Assembly (NCBI RefSeq): GCF_040183065.1
Contig: NC_091121.1
Span: 39,891,787-39,955,786 of the forward strand
Length of the DNA stretch: 64,000 bases
DNA from: Periplaneta americana
Lineage: Eukaryota; Arthropoda; Insecta; Blattodea; Blattidae
Reading direction: 5' to 3'
This document shows, in pieces, positions 1 to 9,589 of the stretch. Within the stretch, counting starts at the first letter, position 1, and each line of letters opens with the position of its first letter. Both the position numbers and the translations under genes were made by a program. Below the pieces are notes generated by a model that worked only from the letters and a program-made list of their open reading frames with translations, had not been told where the DNA came from and searched no databases.

Positions 1-652
1 AAATGTTATATATCTGAACTGACTGAAATAATCTAAACTATCGGCAACAAAAACTAGAAACTGAAATAAAACAACTTTAAATATATATTTTCTTACTCGC
101 GCAATCAATAGGCTCCCAATTCAAATCACAAGCATTGTAATTTGTAGGTTATACGTCATTAATTTGTTATTGTTTGTTCACTTGTTTTGAAAGGCATTGT
201 GGGACTTCTATTACCAACCAAATTGTAACTCTACACTTTGCTGGTGTAAAGTGACACTTTGTAAAGTGCACTTCTTCAATCGTCTATGAATACCACTAAT
301 ATGAAAGAGCCACTTTCGTCAAAAGTGTCACTTTGCAAAGTGGTGATATAAAGTGTCGACTATGAATACCAGCCTTAGACCCGATAGAAGAAAACAGTGC
401 GATTTCAAGTTGGAAATCAGGACGGTAGTGGGTGGGGGCAGTGAGGGTAGCGACCTACCTGTCGTCCCATGTGCTTTATTTACTCAGTCATACTCATAAG
501 GCAGGGAGGGAAGGTACTGTTCTGATAATAAAAATAGTCCTGTATGTCTAGGTTACTTTGTCAGGAGAGAGGACAGGAGATAGTAGTCTAGTTTTGAACT
601 ATGCATGTGGTTATCTATCTGATTAGTCGTAAGAATATAATTAACAGTAAGT
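1..652. other. No gene; short self-complementary repeats
   Basis: I see no coding signal here. A pair of 14-bp self-complementary words (CACTTTGTAAAGTG near 256 and CACTTTGCAAAGTG near 330) lies between two copies of a 'CTATGAATACCA' word (about 283 and 360). This looks like the end of a small inverted-repeat element, but I cannot define its borders. Confidence 0.4.
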
Positions 653-921
653 ATGCCAAACGTGAAAGACTCTAAGACGCATTTATTTGTGCAGGAGTTC
701 GGAAATGATTATTTTGAAGTTAATGTGGATCATGTTACATATAAATTGTGTCATGTCAGACTAAGGGGAGACAAAAAACGATACCTTGAGACCCACTGTA
801 ACTCCCAAAAACACATTTTACAGATAAACATTTTGTCTCTTTAAGAGGGAAGAAATTCCACCTGTGTCAGATTCACTTACAAATAAATCATCCGAGTTAT
901 TCCTAGATCTATGTGAAATGA

Positions 922-1280
922 TGATGGAGAGGGATGAAGTTACAGGAGAATGGAGAAAGTTACACAACACAGAACTGCACGCATTGTATTCTTCACCTGA
1001 CATAATTAGGAACATTAAATCCAGACGTTTGAGATGGGCATGTAGCACGTATGGGCGAATCCAGAAATGCATATAGAGTGACAGTTGGGAGGCCGGAGAG
1101 AAAAAGACTTTTGGGGAGGCCGAGACGTAGATGGCAAGACAATATTAAAATGGATTTGAGGGAGGTGGGATATGATGATAGAGACTGGATTAATCGCTCA
1201 GGATAGGGAGCGATGGCGGACTTATGTGAGGGCGGCAATGAACCTCCGGGTTCCTTAAAAGCCAGTAAGTAAGTAAGTAT
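922..1280 (+). mobile_element. RTE-like LINE, 3' fragment (copy a)
   Basis: The sequence matches the 3' coding end of the RTE-like family seen best at 55638-56818: the '[21 protein letters not shown]' region, then GRPRRRW and the terminal NLRVP. Small deletions and frameshifts break the frame (for instance in the [11 protein letters not shown] segment, where 'AGG GC' is lost). The copy ends in CCTTAAAAGCCA followed by GTAA repeats, the 3' tail of the family in sense orientation. It is a dead, heavily 5'-truncated copy. Confidence 0.85.
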
Positions 1281-1864
1281 TGCACATGTGCTTATGAAAG
1301 AAGCCGAAAGGAAATGCATATTAATTTATTTTGAAAATTTCGCATTATAGGTTTTTATTTCAATCTATGTATAGATTTTTTTTTTTTTGGTCCTACAGAA
1401 TTTTTCTCCTCTAACATTCATTTCATTTTAATGTTTGATAAATTAGTTGTCTTTCTTTGGAACGTCCTGTACAGCTCCAGCAGACTGGACTGAACTTGGT
1501 TTCATGTACACATGTCTCTCCTGCCGACTCCCATCCACCTCAAACACAGTGACAAAGCTGCCTATAGTATGGACTTAGTAAACTTATTCTATCGGGTCCA
1601 AAATCTCGATGTCTGATCATTATTGTATCACTGAAATAAGTTTGTAGCTACCTGTTTTTCTTTGTCTTATATCCATGATATTATTTACGGCCTAAATCTG
1701 CTTATATTCTGTTATTTCGACCATAATTATCTATGTTAACAGTACGAGTATAGTATTTTTATTTACAAAATCTCTATTCACACCCAGCACTCACACACAC
1801 AACTGCTATTGGCATAAGCTATTTACATATTTACAATGCATCAAAGTTTATTGTTGCGACACAT
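1281..1864. other. No recognisable feature
   Basis: AT-rich single-copy-looking sequence without coding signal or clear repeat structure. Confidence 0.4.
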
Positions 1865-3235
1865 TGTAGCCTATTTGAAACATCTCTACCTTTCAGAGTA
1901 TAATAATCCGTTCCCCAATCTTTATTTAATTATTAGATCCTTATTAAAAGGCTAGGAATTTTCTTTTCGTATGTTTAAAACCAAGTGTGCAATCTCAAGT
2001 AAAAAGATATTAATGTTATGTTTTATGTTTCTTAGAAACGCAAATTTATTTGCGAATTTTTTTTCTATTTATATAACCATAGGTAATATCATATAATAGC
2101 ACCAGTACATTTTGATAACTAAGATACTGTTGTTCTGTTTTGTCTTTTTTTCTCATTTAAACATTTATAATCAAAGCTCGGAACTTGGGGACTTGTGTCG
2201 TGGGCATGAGTAAGGTTACAGGTAGAACGTACACAAGCTCACGCTGCAAGTGCTCAGGGACAGTCGTGTGTATAAGAAAGTGGCCACAACTAATGACAGG
2301 AAGACGGACGAAGAAACTGTTATGTCGAAGCCAATGACATTCAGAGAATTAAAGGTAAACGGTCTGTTTGAGGAATTAGAAAATACGTGTTATTCGAATG
2401 GGTATTATAGAAGTTTGAAAATACATTTTTTTTTTAAATCTTAGATACAGAATTTCGTGGAGAATTCGGAGATACATAATTTTTTTCGAATGGAGAGTTT
2501 ATATTTTGTAAGTTGTGCCTCACACAAACTAGAGGCTGGAAACGGAATTCATTGAAAGACATTGTAGTCCCTCAAATTGGAGAAAAATCTGTTCATAGCC
2601 ATGGATCGAGACGTAGAGGGACCTGCCCTAGTAGTGACACACTACCTGAAAACTATTTTCGAGAAAAATTTAGGATATACTTATCTTTCTCAGATACGAG
2701 ATCAGCTAGCAACTGCTGAAAATCGAACAGAAAACAGTAACAGTAAAAAAATTCAGTATTTTAAGTCTACTACCGAAAAATCTTCGAATGTAGGTAGTCA
2801 TACACTGTAATAAAATGTACACAGCAGAACAGTAAATTTGATATATTTCTCATGTTTATTTTTATTATATATATGCTATGAAATTACGTGTTTCAAACTA
2901 CCATTATATTATCAATATATTGTTGCAACCAGAAACAACTTTGTAGCAAACCTGACAGTACCTCCGTGCTGGAAGCGGGAGTTTGTTGACATTGAAGTCC
3001 GGTCGCTTAGTCACGTGCAAAGACACAAGTCCCCAAGTTCCGAGCTTTGTTTATAATGTAATTTATTCCAATTATGTATGTTATTCAAAGTTACGAAATC
3101 TTTCCAAGCCGACCAAATGCTATTTCGAGAATGATGAACGAGACTCGAAGTGAACGAGAACGACGAAACGAGACTCGAAAGACAAATGCAACGAACACAG
3201 CGAGCGAGAGCGGCAGTTAGTTTTGTTCATCTCTA
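1865..3235. mobile_element. Old hAT-like copy A, interrupted
   Basis: The stretches 1880-2171 and 3058-3235 align closely, in order, with the complete element at 39955-40673. The right end 'TTGTTCATCTCTA' is the same terminal repeat. The left terminal part of the family is missing or too diverged to see, so the left border is approximate. An 878-bp element with its own 8-bp duplication sits in the middle (2172-3049). Confidence 0.7.
2172..3049. mobile_element. Non-autonomous DNA transposon, 8-bp TSD, 28-bp TIR
   Basis: The ends are a perfect 28-bp inverted repeat starting CAAAGCTCGGAACTTGGGGA, with weaker similarity continuing inward. It is flanked by the exact 8-bp duplication TTTATAAT (2164-2171 and 3050-3057). 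The paralogous element at 39955 has the corresponding site unoccupied ('CACTTATGATGTTATTT'), which confirms the insertion. The 8-bp duplication fits hAT or P superfamilies; the termini match neither strongly. Internal open frames (2250-2444, 2577-2810) show no domain I recognise. Confidence 0.85.
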
Positions 3236-3359
3236 AGTTGAACTATAGGATGAGGGTTGAGAAGTCGCGTACTACAAGTTCTAAATGTACTACATTTGCC
3301 GACCACTGCTTTACGTCGACGAGTATTTCCGTAAACATTGCGACTTAATTGTAAGGTTA

Positions 3360-3715
3360 TAGAGGTCAGAATAGCTGAATGACATTAGGCTGAGGAATGT
3401 GACAAGGTTAGAGTGGGGTAAATTGAGAAATAGCTAAGCGAGGACTTTGTGACAAGGTTAGAGAGGGTTACATGTAAGAATAGTTAAGTGACAGGAATGC
3501 GACAAGGTTAGAGTAGGTTAGACGAGGGAATAGTTAAGTGACAGGAGGCCGAGGAATGTAGTAAAGTTAGACAGGCTTAGAGAGGGGATAGCTAAGTGAC
3601 ACGAGGCCAAGGAATGTGACAAGGTTAGAGTGGGTTCGATCAGGGGATAACCAAGTGATAGGAGATCGAGGACAGTGCCAAGGATAGAGTGGGCTAGATG
3701 AGGGTATACGTAAGT
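3360..3715. repeat. Degenerate ~60-bp minisatellite
   Basis: About six imperfect units built on 'GTGACAAGGTTAGAGTGGGT' followed by 'AATAGTTAAGTGACAGGAGG' and 'CCGAGGAAT'. Units differ by substitutions and short indels. The minus-strand frames through it are only translations of the repeat. Confidence 0.75.
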
Positions 3716-3744
3716 TGGTGCCACTAAAGTAAACAAATACAGTT

Positions 3745-3832
3745 ACCCCTGCAGTAGTTGAGTGGTCAGACCTCTGACCTGTCACGTAGGCGACCCGGGT
3801 TCGTTTCCCGGTCAGGTCTGGGATTTTTCATT
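3745..3832 (+). repeat. tRNA-like SINE head fragment
   Basis: A-box-like 'AGTTGAGTGGTCAGA' and B-box-like 'GGGTTCGTTTCCC' are correctly spaced for a tRNA-derived SINE. No convincing cloverleaf or terminator is seen, so it is not called as a tRNA gene. Confidence 0.45.
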
Positions 3833-4017
3833 GGCTATTACACTTTTACTGCGTCACACTACTTTTGACCAATAAAACGGTACGAAAGGACGTCTTTCAA
3901 CCAATCATGGCTGCTTATCGCACAATTGTATCGCGTCCCTAGCATTTGTTTACTTTTATCACTACCCTGGCATTTGTTTCTTTGTTTGCCAACATTTCAA
4001 ACTGCACTGGTCTGGAC

Positions 4018-4160
4018 GTCAAAAAACAGAAAATTACAAACCACTCCAGTCGATGCACAGCACTTTCAAATATGACTCGCATTGGCATTCAAGAACAAGA
4101 ATTAATGAAGATCACTGGTCATATATGAAGAGCACCATTCGGAAATCCTGAATAAGTTGA
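4018..4160 (+). pseudogene. Tyrosine-recombinase C-terminal fragment (Crypton or DIRS-like)
   Basis: The frame ending near 4128 reads KITNHSSRCTALS then GIQEQELMKITGH. The H-x-x-R box (HSSR), a hydrophobic/G spacer and the following GH match the C-terminal catalytic core of tyrosine recombinases. A stop or frameshift follows directly after GH, and a neighbouring frame continues with YEEHHSEIL, where the catalytic Tyr would be expected. In this setting such domains usually come from Crypton or DIRS-type elements. No termini were found. The similarity is judged by eye from motif spacing only. Confidence 0.5.
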
Positions 4161-4920
4161 GGGATACACCATGTACATCAACGAGTTCACTTCTTTTACG
4201 CACACGTCCAATATAACATCAACTGAACCACCAACCACTAAAACATTCAAATTTGAAAATTGTACTTTCAATAATTGTTTCCTTTAAAATTATTCATGTT
4301 TATATTTTATTTCATCATCGTTAATTAAAACGTTTCTTGTTTATTTCATCATCCCTAATTAAAACTTTTCTAACACTTGTTTATATTATTTAGGTTATGT
4401 TTGTTATAGCTTCTGCTATATGATTATTATGGATAGTCACGTATCAGGGAGATTGTTTAATACTAAGATTTATTGAAAATCATGTGTCAAGTGACGTTGA
4501 TTACTGGGATCCGAATGATCGAAGTGGAATGCAAATGTTTTAATAAAAATGAAACTGAATCAACAAAACCTTCTTGACTAGTAACCAACGAGTTAGATAC
4601 TAACATTTAACTCGTTGCTAGTAACCGTCCACAGAGTTCAACGAAGATTCCATAGTTGGCACAACTGATAACAAGAAAACACAATCATAAAACACTACTG
4701 CCATCTAGCGTAATGTTGAGATGGTACAATAATGCATTTGAAGACAGTTGTATTTTCGTAAGCCAATTAATATTTTATTATATTGGAGTACTTTGTTACT
4801 TCTAGTCTTTATATAATTTCTTCTAATCGTGTAATAGTCAATTAAATCCCACTCGAGTTTTGATTTTCTCTAGATAAATCAAAACCTCTAGTGAGGTTAC
4901 TGTTGAAAAATCCATAGTGA
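4161..4920. other. No recognisable feature
   Basis: AT-rich sequence. A small hairpin lies near 4590-4620 (AACGAGTT ... AACTCGTT). No gene is evident. Confidence 0.35.
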
Positions 4921-4924
4921 CACT

Positions 4925-5260
4925 TGTGGCCGACAAGGTCGCAGTTGGGGTTTTTCTCGGGGTTCTCCCGTTTTTCCCCATATTAGGCATTTACATCATT
5001 CCGTCACTATTTCTCCATTTCGTCATCATTCCATAGCATTCCCCGATCGCCGGCTGGCGACGCACGAAGGGGGCTGGCCTAGGGACGAGTGGGGTTGCCT
5101 GCCCGAAATCTGGGTACGCAGCGAACCTTAGTGTAGCCAGCCGGTGTGGGTTTGGGAATGCGTCTAGCTTGAGGATTAGCGCAATAGATCGTAACAGGTC
5201 GCAGTGCTGGGCCATAGTGCCCCCCTCCCGTAAATTCAATTCAATTCAATTCAAACAAAT
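4925..5260 (+). mobile_element. SINE-like element with CAATT tail
   Basis: A GC-richer block (CGCCGGCTGGCGACGCACG, then GGTTGCCTGCCCG) begins with a 'GGGGTTTTTCTCGGGGTTCT' segment like that of other SINEs in the window. It ends in a short (AATTC)n pentamer tail at about 5236-5260, as expected of a retroposed short element. No tRNA-like head is clear. Confidence 0.45.
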
Positions 5261-5623
5261 ACAGTACCGTACTTCATTCCGTCCGATATACACACAAAAC
5301 TTACAGCAAATTGCATTCATTTATCCAAATTCCTTCATTCTAACTCCGGTATTGAGTTTAACGAAATCATAGGAATTCCCTCAAATCTCCAGCCACATTT
5401 TTTTTATCGGTGTGTCTTTTATAAATGATATTGCTTTAGCTTTTTTACCATTAAGGACATATCATTTTCCTATTCTATTTTGTAAATAGCTGTAGGAGAA
5501 TAATATTTGTTAAACTTTTAATATAAGGAATTCAATTACGATTCTAGTGACAAGCAACATAGAATTATAAACAGAGTTTGTTCATAAATATGTTTGCCTG
5601 TAAATTATGAATAGGCTTACTAA
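5261..5623. other. No recognisable feature
   Basis: AT-rich sequence without gene signals. Confidence 0.35.
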
Positions 5624-6474
5624 TATATGAGCTGTTCAGAGCAGAAGTGATGTAAGTCAAAAATGGGTAATGAGGTTTAAAGTAAACATTCTGTAAAATA
5701 CAGCGCAAAGTATCAATTGATATTCAATTTATTTGAACTATTACGGTGTTACTAATAAAAACTCTATATACAGACGTTTAACTGTTTTATACTTATACAA
5801 TGAGTAGCTCATTTATACGTCGTGTGCAAATTTCTTACTAATAATCACTACATACGTCGTGTATAACTGTATAACTGATACATAGCTACGTCATAGTTTC
5901 GTCATTACTTCATTACGAAAGTTAATAGAATATCTGAGGTTCTCTATTGCATCCGGTAGAGCGCTCTAGTGTGACGTGTTAAGTATCGATAGTACAACTG
6001 GCTCTAATCGATTACCATACTATATTTTTGTCAAAGATTACAAGCTACAGCAATATTATTCTAATTATTCTGTGCTCTTTTCTTTGTTCTTTTTTGGTTA
6101 CTAGGCAACCATCATCATAAAATGACAGTCGATACGAACAGCTGTTAGAGGGGCGGCCATTTTTCTTTCTATATACAACGCTTAAACGAGGGGTTTCGTG
6201 TATATAACTACTGCAAAGCAATTTCCATTGTATAGTTACAGACTGTTTATACATCCATCGCCTATGCATGGTTTATTAGTAAAGTTTTCTGTCTCTACTC
6301 TGCATAAGTCTAGTATAAAACTATACACGGTTTATTAGTAAGACTGTTAGTAGTCAGTGGATAGTACTAAGGACATATTAATTGCTACTTTGCGCTGTAT
6401 TTTACAGAATTTATGCTTTAAACCTCATTACTCAATTTTGACTTACACCATTTCTGCTCTCAACGGCTCATATA
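5624..6474. mobile_element. TIR element (~95-bp inverted ends, probable TA TSD)
   Basis: The first and last ~95 bp are inverted copies of each other: TATATGAGCTGTTCAGAGCA at the left, and its near complement ending CTCAACGGCTCATATA at the right. Both run on through the 'AATGAGGTTTAAAG' and 'TTTTACAGAAT' words. Flanking TA is consistent with a Tc1/mariner-type duplication but is ambiguous because the ends are TA-rich. The interior has no coding frame. Confidence 0.65.
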
Positions 6475-6960
6475 CAGTTATCGGTACAATTCATTTTCCT
6501 TCAATGATACAGATATCTGGAAAATAGTATTCATTCTTTGGTGCTTAAAATATACATTTGCAATACCTATTCTTACAAATGATGGCATTACACCTACCTT
6601 TTTGTTCACTGCTTATCCTGATGTTGAATTTCTGATTTATATACAAGCTCAAAACGACATGACACACACACGCGACCTGTCATCCACCACCGACTTCGTA
6701 AGACTGATTCGCTGACTGACGTGCTCTTATCAGAGGTCTATAGCGTCTCTACAAGGATACGGCGCTTGGGTTTAGCCTACCTCCTTTAAGTGTGTACAAA
6801 GTGGTTACAAGAACTTGTCTCTATTGCTCTTTCGAGTCTGTGACAATCATTGAGGAAGGGAAAATTGAAAAAGTAAAGTTTTAGAGCCGTTTTGAAGTAA
6901 ATTACATTTTTTAATTATTAAAAACCATTCAATTTTTCAGTAAATATGATATTTTATGTA
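6475..6960. other. No recognisable feature
   Basis: AT-rich sequence with no gene or repeat border that I can define. Confidence 0.35.
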
Positions 6961-7045
6961 CAACCTACCTACAAATGACTTTTAAAGAACCCTGAGGTTC
7001 ATTGCCGCCCTCACATAAGCCCGTCATCGGTCCCTATGCTGAACA

Positions 7046-7641
7046 GCAGACGTTCTGATGGGGCAGATAAAAAAGTTAAATTTTTTTCTTCCACAATGTT
7101 AATAGTGTCAAAAGAAATGCTTATACAAATTTTGGCCACTCGACCGCAATTATGAGGATGTCCAGAAAGTGATTTTCCCTGGGGCCGTTTATAGAAAAAA
7201 GCACAATTGCATAGAAATATTTATTGACACAGATACAACAATGTTGCACTATTTGTCAACATATCCCCCACTGGAATTGAGACATTTGCCATGCCATAGG
7301 ATCAATTTTTGTATCGTAGAAGTCAGCCGCTTCAGATCGGAACCAGCGTTTGACTGCGTCTGCACCTCTCTCTGTCGATCCCATGATATGAGAAATGTCT
7401 CAATTCCGATGGAAAATATGTTGAAAAATAGCTCAAAAATTGCTGTGTCCGTTCCAATAAATTTGTCCCATGAAATTGTGTTTTTTTTTTTCCTGTTAGA
7501 GGCCCCTGGCGAACTTATTTTTTACGGCCCTCGTAATTGCGGTCGAGTGGCCAAAATTTGTATAAGCACTTCTTTTGGCATTATTAACATTGTGGAAGAA
7601 AAAAATTTAACTTTTTTATCTGCCCCCATCAGAATGTTTGC
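7046..7641. mobile_element. Fold-back element made of two mariner 3' ends
   Basis: Outer inverted repeats of about 110 bp start GCAGACGTTCTGATGGGGCA on the left and the near-complement on the right. They continue through the words 'CTTCCACAATGTTAA' and 'CCACTCGACCGCAATTA'. Inside, both halves carry homologous mariner 3' sequence in opposite orientation (7189-7372 and 7372-7490), more diverged than the outer ends. A short imperfect duplication (TGAACA / TGAGCA) flanks it within the RTE copy. Confidence 0.7.
7256..7372 (-). pseudogene. Mariner transposase C-terminus fragment
   Basis: Read on the minus strand, the frame gives AVKRWFRSEAADFYDTKID and ends at a TGA at 7256. The W-[FL]-R-x(2,4)-A-x-F-Y pattern near the end of the protein is typical of mariner-family transposases. 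Only the last ~35 residues remain; the catalytic DDD/DDE region is absent. A diverged inverted counterpart lies immediately to the right. Confidence 0.65.
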
Positions 7642-7962
7642 TTGTGAGCAAGATTAATCCAGTCCTACTATCATATTCCACCACCCTCAAATCCATTTTA
7701 ATATTATCCTCCCATCTACGTCTCGGCCTCCCCAAAGGCATTATTTCCTCAGGTCTTCCAACTAACACTCTATATACATATCTGAATTCGCCCATACGTG
7801 TTACATGCCCTGTCCATCTCAAACGTTTGGATTTAATATTCCTAATTATGTCAGGTGAAGAATACAATGCGTGCAGTTCTTCGTTGTGTAACTTCATCCC
7901 TCTTAGCCTCAAATATGTTCCTAAGCACCTTATTCTCAAACACTCTTAACTTCTTCTCCTCT

Positions 7963-8571
7963 TATTATTATGGATTTATTAATTTGTCCTACAGAATAAT
8001 CTCTGTAATGTTAACAATTAATATTTGAGGAGAAAAATTCGCTCCGGCGCTGGGGATCGAACCCGGGTCCTTGGTTCTACGTACCAAGCGCTCTGACCAC
8101 TGAGCTACGCCGAATCCAATCCACAACACCGGATCGAATCTTTCTCTTTCAGTGTTTCCCTTTGTGGCCTGACTCCAAGTTAGGCATATATGTTGACGTA
8201 TATGTCTAGTGTCAACTGCCATTATACTGCCATATTAATTGTCAAAATTACAGAGATTATTCTGTAGGACAAATTAATAAATCTATAATATTGTCATAGC
8301 TAGCAATGCATCATAACTGCGGAATCCCGGCCAAATAAGTCACTCAGCTGATTGCACTCCTAGTATAATGGCAGTTGACACTAGACATATACGTCAACAT
8401 ATATGCCTAACTTGGAGTCAGGCCACAAAGGAAAACAATGAAGGAGGAAGATTCGATCCGGTCCTGTGGATTGGATTCGGCGTAGCTCAGTGTTAGAGCG
8501 CTTTGTACGTAGAACCAAGGATCCGGATTCGATCCCCGGTGCCGGAGAGAATTTTTCTCCTCAACTATTAA
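7963..8571. mobile_element. SINE-4 pair in inverted orientation (internal tRNA-like block)
   Basis: A 609-bp insertion in RTE copy b has a 12-bp duplication, TTCTTCTCCTCT / TTCTTTTCCTCT (7951-7962, 8572-8583). It holds two copies of a ~235-bp unit: minus at about 8025-8225, plus at about 8340-8570. Each has a tRNA-like block (A box TAGCTCAGTGG, B box GGTTCGATCCCC) behind a ~115-bp leader. The left unit is also bracketed by ~50-bp inverted repeats (GATTTATTAATTTGTCCTAC at 7974 and 8285). The tRNA-like anticodon loop reads ACGTAGA (Tyr-like GTA), but position 33 is not U, so it is not a functional tRNA. Confidence 0.7.
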
Positions 8572-8760
8572 TTCTTTTCCTCTCTCAAACTAAGAGTCTA
8601 AGTTTCACAACCACTCAGAACAACCGGTAATAATAACTGTTTTATAAATTATAACTTTCAGTTTTTTTAAAGCAGACAAAAGCTTCTCAACCGAATAATA
8701 ACAGGCATGTCCCATATGTATTCTGTGTTTAATTTTCTCTCAAGTGTCCAACATACCCAG

Positions 8761-9501
8761 TTAATTTGACTCGTAAATACTGAATGTGAACAAAATATCT
8801 CCAGTGCTGTATGAGAAACTGTTGTACTCAGAAAAAAGATCTGATACAACGGAAAATATTACTTCGACTATTTCGTCATTCCATTTTCGGCCAATGAAGT
8901 GTAATGAAATTTTTAATTCCAACCAATCATAGTCATACATAGCGATAATTTCTGCAGCTTGATAGTGATAAACTATCAATTTATCACATGGTCTTTCTTT
9001 TGTTTAGTCAGTGTCGTCAACTGTTGCCACGTAAATCGATGAACATAAATCCATTGTACTAAATAAAGTGCGAAATCCTATTTCAAAATCTACATCTTCA
9101 TCTTCTAATTCCATGTCCATTATATCTAAAGAAAGTGACCTCCTTCATAACAAATTGTTCATTTAATTAATGTATTAATCAAGTTATTTGTAATTATACT
9201 ATAAAATGTTTAAATTAAATTATGATTTCAGCAGATAATGAAAACGTATTTCTGTTATAATAACAAGAGAAAAGCGCAGAATACGTAATTAACATTTTTA
9301 AACCTATATTTCGCTTTTCTCAATTGGCATTACTGAATAACATTCAATTTCTTTGTTGCAGTAATCGTTATTCATTTATTTCGACTTCACAATGTCTGAA
9401 TATATTAAGTATTCATAAATATACAATTATTAATATTTTGTGAGCGAATTTTAGGGATATATTATTTTCATTTTAATTTTATTCACGAAATAATGCTAAT
9501 A
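8761..9501. other. No recognisable feature
   Basis: AT-rich sequence with no gene evident. Confidence 0.35.
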
Positions 9502-9589
9502 AATGTCACTCGAGGTCTGAGATTTCTGAAATAAATCCACGAGCGAAGCGAGTGGATTTATCGGCTAATCTCAGACCTCTTGTGACATT
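9502..9589. repeat. Double-hairpin inverted repeat
   Basis: Arms of 23 bp (AATGTCACTCGAGGTCTGAG.. and its near complement) enclose a second hairpin, AATCCACGAGCGAAGCGAGT. This is a compact MITE-like palindrome. Confidence 0.65.

Larger units (their letters stand above)
6967..8760 (-). mobile_element. RTE-like LINE (copy b), split by two insertions
   Basis: Three collinear pieces of one copy (about 6977-7045, 7651-7962 and 8584-8740) carry the family 3' end. The tail side reads 'CTACCTACAAATGACTTTTA', then the region of NLRVP, GRPRRRW and [12 protein letters not shown], then the upstream region encoding SVEKLLS/NACYYS. The gaps are a mariner-derived fold-back (7046-7641) and a tRNA-like-bearing element (7963-8571). 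Many frameshifts; no function expected. Confidence 0.85.

Noticed and set aside
7169..7657. 162-codon plus-strand frame
   Set aside because: It runs antisense through the mariner-derived fold-back; the meaningful reading is on the minus strand.
8460..8545. Possible tRNA-Tyr gene
   Set aside because: The anticodon loop lacks the conserved U33, the D arm is altered in this copy, and it lies within the SINE-4 repeat.
9502..9589. Possible microRNA precursor hairpin
   Set aside because: Double nested palindrome with CGAGCGAAGCGAG core looks like a MITE; no evidence for a mature small RNA.
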